This document shows, one piece after another, positions 27,048 to 32,653 of a stretch of 32,653 bases of DNA. The notes under the pieces were generated by a model. The model was not told the origin of the DNA. It worked only from the letters and a program-made list of their open reading frames with translations, and ran no database searches. Source of the stretch: Candidatus Omnitrophota bacterium (GTDB taxonomy: Bacteria > Omnitrophota > Gorgyraeia > Zapsychrales > Zapsychraceae); NCBI GenBank assembly GCA_015233115.1, contig JADFYJ010000022.1:1796-34448 (forward strand), read 5' to 3'. The position numbers and the translations under genes were made by a program. Each line of letters starts with the position of its first letter. Within the stretch, counting starts at the first letter, position 1.

Positions 27048-28598
27048 CTATTTCTTGCGATTCGTTGCTTCATCCAAAACATCCCGGCCAATATTAGAAA
27101 TAAGCGGCTCATCAGAGGAAACTTCAGGTTTATAATCCGGACGTTTTTTAATAATCTCATCCACAAATCCCTCACACAGCTGAGTGAGCGCATTTTCAAT
27201 CTCCGGATCCATTTTCCTGCGTTCCCGCAAAGTTTTCAAAAAATCAGGATTTTTTAGCCGAGTATATTCCAAAATACCATTTTGAAAATCATCAACTTCT
27301 TCAATGCGCAATTTATGTAAAAATTTGCGGTGAAAAGCAAAAAACAACATGACAATGCCCTCCATAATAACCGGCGCATTCTTGTCTTGCTTCAAAATTC
27401 GAGTTAAAATTTCGCCGCTGCGCAAACGCTCTTTCATTTCTTCAGACTGATTACCCGCGCGCAGTTTAGACATGCGTTGTAATTCCCTAAATTGTAAATA
27501 CTCCAAACGTAACGGACCGCTTAAATTTTTAACAATCGGCCACTGAACTTTTGTTCCAACGCGGGAAACTGACAACCCCAAATCCAAAGCTGGTTTTTGC
27601 CCCTGCCCGAACAATGCCGAATCCAACATGATTTGCCCGTCAGTCATTGATACCAAGTTGGATGGAATATACGCGGTCAAATCACCTTCCAAAATTTCTA
27701 CAATCGGCAAAAAAGTCATAGAACCGCCGCCGCGTTCTTCGTCATAATGGCAAGCACGCTCAATCATTTTCGAATGGAGATAAAAAATATCGCCTGGATA
27801 CGAATCACGGCCCGGAGCGCGTCCCAGCAACAGAGATATTTCGCGGTAACACCAAGCATGTTTCGTGAAATCATCAAATCCGACAAATACATGCCCGCCC
27901 TTTTTCATGAAATATTCGCCCAAAGAGCAAGCCACATAAGGCGCCAAATATTGTTGTCCTGGTGGAGATGATGATGGCGCAGCGACGATAATTGTATAAT
28001 CAAAAGCCCCATAATCGAGAAAAAGCTGAACCACCCGCGCCAATTGAGAACGCGATTTTCCTATCGCGCAATATATGCAAACTAAACCTGTGTGTTTTTG
28101 ATTTAAAATTGTATCTGTAATAATTGTCGTTTTCCCTGTCCCTTTATTTCCCAGAATCAATTCCCGTTGCCCTAAACCGACCGGGATCATAGAATCCAAT
28201 ACTTTAGCTCCAGTTTCCAGAGTGCGACACAAAGGTTGGCGTTGTAAGATAGAAGGCGCGGGCGGGAATATAGACACATGTTCATCCGCTTCGATAGGCC
28301 CTAAACCGTCAAACGGTTCGCACAAGGACGTGACAATCCGTCCAATAAATTTTTTTCCGACTGGCACATTAAAAGGTTCCAGGGAGGTACGGACTTCACC
28401 ACCCGTGGTAACTTTTGAGGTCTCTTTGATAATCAAAACATGTGTTTCTTCTTCCGTAAAACCAATCACCATCCCGATCGTGCCGAAACCAAAATGCACA
28501 ACCTGGCCGTTAATAGATCGCTTTAATCCAATGACCACCACAATACAGCCACGGATACTTTTGACATAACCTACTTCGGTATATTTTAATTCTGACAC
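27048..28598 (-). CDS. atpA: F-type ATPase alpha subunit lacking the N-terminal helix
   Basis: 516 residues from a GTG at 28598, with GGAGG 7 nt upstream. P-loop GNKGTGKT at 150-157 (usually GDRQTGKT). The canonical blocks DDFTKHAWCYREISLLLGR, PGRDSYPGDIFYLHS, GSMTFLPIVEILEGDLTAYI and GLSVSRVG (arginine finger Arg346) are present, so it should support catalysis at beta. The protein begins directly with the beta-barrel (MSELKYTEVGYVKSIRG); the 20-25-residue helix that normally binds delta is missing, matching the truncated delta domain in b-delta. A C-terminal extension of about 40 charged residues follows the usual end. It is 18 nt after the membrane-anchored protein gene. Confidence 0.94.
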   Translation of the reverse strand: MSELKYTEVGYVKSIRGCIVVVIGLKRSINGQVVHFGFGTIGMVIGFTEEETHVLIIKETSKVTTGGEVRTSLEPFNVPVGKKFIGRIVTSLCEPFDGLGPIEADEHVSIFPPAPSILQRQPLCRTLETGAKVLDSMIPVGLGQRELILGNKGTGKTTIITDTILNQKHTGLVCIYCAIGKSRSQLARVVQLFLDYGAFDYTIIVAAPSSSPPGQQYLAPYVACSLGEYFMKKGGHVFVGFDDFTKHAWCYREISLLLGRAPGRDSYPGDIFYLHSKMIERACHYDEERGGGSMTFLPIVEILEGDLTAYIPSNLVSMTDGQIMLDSALFGQGQKPALDLGLSVSRVGTKVQWPIVKNLSGPLRLEYLQFRELQRMSKLRAGNQSEEMKERLRSGEILTRILKQDKNAPVIMEGIVMLFFAFHRKFLHKLRIEEVDDFQNGILEYTRLKNPDFLKTLRERRKMDPEIENALTQLCEGFVDEIIKKRPDYKPEVSSDEPLISNIGRDVLDEATNRKK

Positions 28599-28616
28599 CT
28601 TCCAACCTCCTGAACC

Positions 28617-29951
28617 CTACTCTTTTTTTGCTTCTGATTTTTCCTGTTGTTCAGATAAAGCTTTCAATTTTGCCGCCCGGGAACGCTGTCCCCATACCAG
28701 AAAATAAATAGCGGTTAAAAATCCCACAAAAATTATGATTCCAATCAGCACTTTCCAAATATCCTTTTTCTCCGGCTTAACCCCAAACAACGCGCTTGAA
28801 ATATCTGCCATGCTTTTCAACGATGAAATCTTCTGCAAAACATTTTTCATCGGACTGCGTTCGAGATCTTTACGTAAATCCTCTAACAGGTCTTCTAATG
28901 CCGTAACATCATTTTCCGCTTTTTCATACAATTTTTTATTAAAAGTAAAATCACTGATGTGCTCTTCAATGCCTTTTTCTTTACTCTGCGATAATTCTAA
29001 TAACTCCAGATTGCCTTTGATGCTTTGAACCAGAAAATCAGCTGTTGCTTTATACTGAGTTTTTTCCAGTAACTTATATGTATTCCTCGTCCGATCTTTT
29101 AAATTCTCGATCTGGATTTGCGGAATTTTCCAAACATCTAAAATTGTAAACTCGTACCGTTTTTTTTCACCAGGCTTTAACTCTTCTTCCTTTTCCAAAT
29201 ACGGTTGTTGTCTCGCGCCATCATAACGAAAAGCAAAATCTCCCATATCAATCATATGTTCCGGTTTAACTTCAGCCGGTAAATAATGCTTATGCGTCGT
29301 TTTTCGCGGCAGAGTTTTAGATGGATTTTCTACTTCAGCTAATAACCGGATAACCCCCTGCTGGTCAGCGGTAACATCTTTAGCCCGCCAAAATTTAACA
29401 GACAATGCTTCACTTCTAATCTTATTTAATTCATCCACATATAAATTATACTGCTCAATACGCCGTTCCGGTTGATCATCAAATTTTTTATTCTGTTCCG
29501 TTATATAATCAAGGCGTTTTAATAAATTATCTTTTTTAGGGTCTGATTTGTCCTTGAATTCCGTTGACTGCATGCGTTTGTAACCTTCTTCGATCTGCGC
29601 ACGCACATCTTGAACGTCTTTCGGCTCCATCTTCCAAACATCTTTGATCCGGACTTTATAAGTCTTAGATGCTTTAGGAGCTAAACTGACGCTGCCATGG
29701 ACATAAAAAGCACCTGCTTCAGCATCATAATCTAATTTTAGCCCATCCGTTTCAATAATATCCTGAGCTTTTAATTGTTTAGGTAAAATATAATTGACGT
29801 CTTTATCTTTTTGTTTATCCGTTCCATTGACAGTCAAAATATTGATAGTGAGCTGCGCAAAAACACGGCCAGCTGAAAAGGTCATGATCATTAAGCTGGC
29901 CAAAAAAGTGATTTTCAGATATCTAATTAAAGGCTTCAATATCATCCTCAT
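28617..29951 (-). CDS. Exported C-terminally anchored protein with a duplicated DVWK domain
   Basis: 444 residues. A signal peptide (hydrophobic about 12-28, ending FAQ) leads to an extracytoplasmic part with two related copies of one module: about 60-115 (KTYKVRIKDVWKMEPKDVQD) and about 237-290 (KKRYEFTILDVWKIPQIQIE), each a beta-rich stretch followed by a long helical region. A C-terminal transmembrane helix at about 400-420 is followed by a basic cytosolic tail (QRSRAAKLKALSEQQEKSEA). No family recognised. The gene overlaps the repeat-protein stop by one nt (TAATG) and precedes alpha by 18 nt. It is positioned to connect an extracytoplasmic structure to the membrane and the ATPase, but that role is inferred. 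Confidence 0.75.
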   Translation of the reverse strand: MRMILKPLIRYLKITFLASLMIMTFSAGRVFAQLTINILTVNGTDKQKDKDVNYILPKQLKAQDIIETDGLKLDYDAEAGAFYVHGSVSLAPKASKTYKVRIKDVWKMEPKDVQDVRAQIEEGYKRMQSTEFKDKSDPKKDNLLKRLDYITEQNKKFDDQPERRIEQYNLYVDELNKIRSEALSVKFWRAKDVTADQQGVIRLLAEVENPSKTLPRKTTHKHYLPAEVKPEHMIDMGDFAFRYDGARQQPYLEKEEELKPGEKKRYEFTILDVWKIPQIQIENLKDRTRNTYKLLEKTQYKATADFLVQSIKGNLELLELSQSKEKGIEEHISDFTFNKKLYEKAENDVTALEDLLEDLRKDLERSPMKNVLQKISSLKSMADISSALFGVKPEKKDIWKVLIGIIIFVGFLTAIYFLVWGQRSRAAKLKALSEQQEKSEAKKE

Positions 29952-32653
29952 TATTCACTTTCAAACCATGTTTTAACAACGACTTCATCTTTGCCCATTG
30001 ATTCTTTGATAGCTGTTAATTTGGCTTGTACTTCATCGAGCTTATCTTGAACTTTCTTCATGTTCCCCACATTTTCTTCTGCCAATTTTTCAACTTTGAG
30101 GTCTAAGCCCAGCTGATCCGCACTCTTGTTCACTAAATCCGTCAATATATTTAAATTTTCTATGCCCTGATCACGAGTTTCTGATGATAAGGATTGAATA
30201 TTATTTGCCACCTCAGTTAATGCTTTTACAGCAGTATCAATGGTATCAAATCTGTCTTTTAATGTGTCGCCCTCTAAATTTAAATTCGCACTTAATTCTG
30301 TAATAACGCCTAGACCGGCGGAAGAACTATTTTTGATATTATTTAACCGCCCGAACACTGTTGTATTGGACGTTGAATCTGCCGCTGCGCCGACTGTTGA
30401 ACTTAACGTCGTTAAGGTTGTCTTAATATCTGTCACATTTTGCGCGACGCTTCCAGCTCCTGTTCCTCCCAAAGCTGTCTTTAATTCAGCAATCTTCCCA
30501 TATAAAGTTGCTGAAGAAGAGGTATCGGCAGGAGTTCCCACCAGAGTATTGATGGTGGTTACAGTACTTAAAATTGTTGCAACACTATTTACTAAAGAAT
30601 CAGCATTCTTTGCCAATACTTCCAAACCTTCCCAATTAATGCCCGCATGAGACATATGCGCTAGATCGCTCCAATTGATATTCTTGTTGCTCATGTTACT
30701 CATATCGCCCCAGTTAATACTGCTACCAGTCATAAACGCGATGCTTTGCCAATTAATCCCTACCTTAGTCATAGCGCCTACATCATTCCAATTAATCCCT
30801 GTTTCTGTAATCGTTTTAATTTTGTCCCAATTAATACTTGCATTAGCCATCTGCCCAATATTAGCCCAATTTGCTCCAGCTTTAGTCAAAGATCCAATAT
30901 CATCCCAATTGATCGAGGTGAGTGACATGACTTTCATATCATTCCAATTAATTGATGCTCGGGCCATTTGTCCTATGCTATCCCAATTAATTCCACGGGA
31001 GCTCATATTCGAAATATCATCCCAATTAATTGATTTCTCAGACATGTTTTTAATTTCATCCCAATTAATTCCTGCTTTAGCTAATTGGCCGATATTTTCC
31101 CAGTTTGCGCCCTGAACACTTAAATGAGCAAAATCATCCCAATTTATTCCTTTATCTGACATAGACCGAATGTCATCCCAATTGACGCTAGCCACGGATA
31201 ATGCACCAATACTTTCCCAATTAACGCCACCTACCGACATGGCTTGAATACCATCCCAATTAATGGACGCAACAGATAATGATTGGAACGCATTCCAATT
31301 GATAGAATTTCTACTCATCACTTGGAAATCATCCCAATTGATACTCGCTGTGCTCATAAAATTAAAATCATTCCAATTAATTGTGGCACGCGTCATGACT
31401 TTCAAATCATCCCAGTTCACACTCGCTCTACTCATAATATCTAAATCATTCCAATTAACCCCAGCGACACTCATGTTATGCATATCCATCCAATTGATAC
31501 TCGCATCAGACAAGACTTTCCAATCAGACCAGTTAATCGATACATGACTCATCGTCGATAAATCCTGCCAATTCACGTTCTTGCTCGACATCACACTAAT
31601 ATCATCCCAATTCACATTAGCAGATCCTATTCCTTCTAAAAGATCCCAATTAATTCCCGCATCTGACAATTGCCGAACACTTAGCCAATTCACGCCTGAA
31701 GAAGCCATCGCTTGGATTCCCTGCCAATTTACACTGCCAATTGATAATGCTTGCAATCCTTCCCAGTTAATACTGGCCATTGCCATGTTGTGTAAATCAT
31801 TCCAATTAATACTATTATTCGTCATCTGTGACATACTAGCCCAATTGATTGACATATTTGTCATGGATGAGAAATCATGCCAATTGATGCTCGCGCCAAC
31901 CATCACCTGCAACATATCCCAATTAATACTTGTGCTGGTCATCCGGGAGAAATCTTCCCAGTTTACACTAGAAGCGCTCATGCGGGCAAAATCAAGCCAA
32001 TTAATACTACTATCAGACATTACTTGAATATTGTTCCAATTGACACTCGCCCGAGTCATATCCATCATACTTACCCAATTAATAGATTGATTAGACATTT
32101 TGGAAAAATCACTCCAATTAATGGAAGCATCCGTCATGACTTGTAAATCACTCCAATTAACTTGGGTATTAGTCATACTGCTAAAATTTTCCCAATTCAC
32201 GCTAGCTCTAAATAATCTCGAAAAATCTTCCCAATTAATTGAGGTATTGGACAAACGACTGATATCAAACCAATTAATACTGGTGCGGGTCATAACCCCA
32301 ATATCACCCCAATTTATTGTTGCATTGGATAATTGGCTGAAATTACTCCAATTAATTGAAAGCGTGGTCATTGACTGGATATCATCCCAATTAATACTTG
32401 ACATAGACATACGCTTAAAATCATTCCAATTAACACCAGAACCAACCATTAAACTAAAGTTATCCCAATTAACGCTGCTCTCTGTTAACACGGTCAAATC
32501 TTCCCAATTAACACCACTTGCTGAAAGCACTTGAATATCATCCCAGTTAACACCAGCCTTGGTCATCATCCCAATATCAGACCAATTAACACTATTTAGC
32601 GACATTTCACCAATGTCACTCCAATTGATTCCCGTTTCTGAAAGAGTATTAAT
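29951..32653 (-). CDS. C-terminal part of a giant-type protein with 13-residue repeats (N-terminus outside window)
   Basis: The open frame runs off the right edge, and the repeats continue in frame through base 32653, so the ATG near 32605 is internal. 900 residues are visible. About the first 684 are at least 52 consecutive 13-residue units, consensus [I/V]-N-W-D/S-D-[I/L/F]-x-x-M-S-x-A-S; Asn-Trp at positions 2-3 is present in every unit. After 30602 the protein switches to a C-terminal part of about 217 residues with two related segments 49 residues apart (LVGTPADTSSSATLYGKIAE and TVGAAADSTSNTTVFGRLNN) and an alpha-helical coiled-coil end. No family recognised for the 13-residue unit. It is coupled to the downstream anchored protein. 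Confidence 0.85.
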   Translation of the reverse strand: MNTLSETGINWSDIGEMSLNSVNWSDIGMMTKAGVNWDDIQVLSASGVNWEDLTVLTESSVNWDNFSLMVGSGVNWNDFKRMSMSSINWDDIQSMTTLSINWSNFSQLSNATINWGDIGVMTRTSINWFDISRLSNTSINWEDFSRLFRASVNWENFSSMTNTQVNWSDLQVMTDASINWSDFSKMSNQSINWVSMMDMTRASVNWNNIQVMSDSSINWLDFARMSASSVNWEDFSRMTSTSINWDMLQVMVGASINWHDFSSMTNMSINWASMSQMTNNSINWNDLHNMAMASINWEGLQALSIGSVNWQGIQAMASSGVNWLSVRQLSDAGINWDLLEGIGSANVNWDDISVMSSKNVNWQDLSTMSHVSINWSDWKVLSDASINWMDMHNMSVAGVNWNDLDIMSRASVNWDDLKVMTRATINWNDFNFMSTASINWDDFQVMSRNSINWNAFQSLSVASINWDGIQAMSVGGVNWESIGALSVASVNWDDIRSMSDKGINWDDFAHLSVQGANWENIGQLAKAGINWDEIKNMSEKSINWDDISNMSSRGINWDSIGQMARASINWNDMKVMSLTSINWDDIGSLTKAGANWANIGQMANASINWDKIKTITETGINWNDVGAMTKVGINWQSIAFMTGSSINWGDMSNMSNKNINWSDLAHMSHAGINWEGLEVLAKNADSLVNSVATILSTVTTINTLVGTPADTSSSATLYGKIAELKTALGGTGAGSVAQNVTDIKTTLTTLSSTVGAAADSTSNTTVFGRLNNIKNSSSAGLGVITELSANLNLEGDTLKDRFDTIDTAVKALTEVANNIQSLSSETRDQGIENLNILTDLVNKSADQLGLDLKVEKLAEENVGNMKKVQDKLDEVQAKLTAIKESMGKDEVVVKTWFESE
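30602..32653 (-). repeat. 39-bp protein-coding tandem repeat array
   Basis: At least 52 in-frame units of 39 bp, and a partial unit at the right edge. At the DNA level only the INW codons (often ATTAATTGG or GTTAATTGG) are strongly similar; the remaining positions vary widely, including by synonymous codons. This suggests old units kept by selection on the protein, not a recent expansion. It is not a CRISPR: the unit is coding, has no spacers and varies throughout. Confidence 0.9.

Noticed and set aside
30240..32534. Plus-strand ORFs with repeated SSQLI/SQLIL-like translations across the repeat array
   Set aside because: They are antisense shadows of the in-frame INW repeats on the minus strand; the real frame is fixed by 52 regular units and a coupled downstream gene.
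30602..32653. CRISPR-like array
   Set aside because: The 39-bp units are continuous coding sequence with no spacers, and the copies vary at most positions.
30602..32653. DUF285/BspA-type repeat because of the N-W-D...M-S pattern
   Set aside because: Those units are about 23-25 residues long with a different spacing of Trp and Met; the 13-residue period here is strict.

Overview
The window looks like chromosome from an AT-rich, Gram-negative-type bacterium of an uncultivated lineage. The gene content fits Omnitrophota or relatives (inference from gene content only; no 16S is present): a type II secretion/pseudopilus operon, an STT3-family oligosaccharyltransferase, a bacterial diadenylate cyclase, lipoproteins, and a very long low-complexity repeat protein. 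Almost everything reads on the minus strand; only the STT3 gene (11223-13751) is clearly on the plus strand.

Region 1 (1-6441, minus) is housekeeping, read in the order small pilin-like protein, degenerate SNase-fold protein, tilS, ftsH, folP, cdaA, a 35-residue CdaR-like anchor, and pdxJ (running off the left edge). Two intergenic gaps hold palindromes and short tandem repeats. Region 2 (6552-11222) is accessory: an SGNH lipoprotein, two small unknown genes, a 119-bp tandem duplication that abuts and copies the 3' end of tRNA-Lys(CTT), a secreted TIM-barrel glycoside-hydrolase-like protein with two TGAGCA dyads upstream, a single-domain response regulator and an unknown lipoprotein. Region 3 is the STT3 gene.

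Region 4 (13748-32653, minus) is the most interesting part. It is one long, tightly packed gene series: a 13-residue-repeat protein (at least 52 repeats, running off the right edge), a duplicated-domain membrane-anchored protein, F-type ATPase alpha, epsilon, c, a c-like hairpin without the carboxylate, a b-delta fusion, gamma and beta, then GspE, GspF, a zinc peptidase, pseudopilins GspG/I/J/K, a PilM-PilN-like GspL, a GspM/PilO-like protein and a TPR protein. Beta and gspE are 2 nt apart, with the gspE ribosome-binding site inside the end of beta.

The ATPase cluster is unusual. No subunit a and no separate delta are present, alpha lacks its N-terminal delta-binding helix, epsilon lacks its C-terminal helices, and a second c-like protein has Met where the ion-binding Glu should be. 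The catalytic residues of beta and the arginine finger of alpha are kept. My main hypothesis, an inference, is that this is a divergent F1Fo-like rotary ATPase dedicated to a cell-surface or secretion machine involving the repeat protein, the membrane-anchored protein and possibly the pseudopilus. The alternative is an ordinary ATP synthase with subunit a encoded elsewhere.
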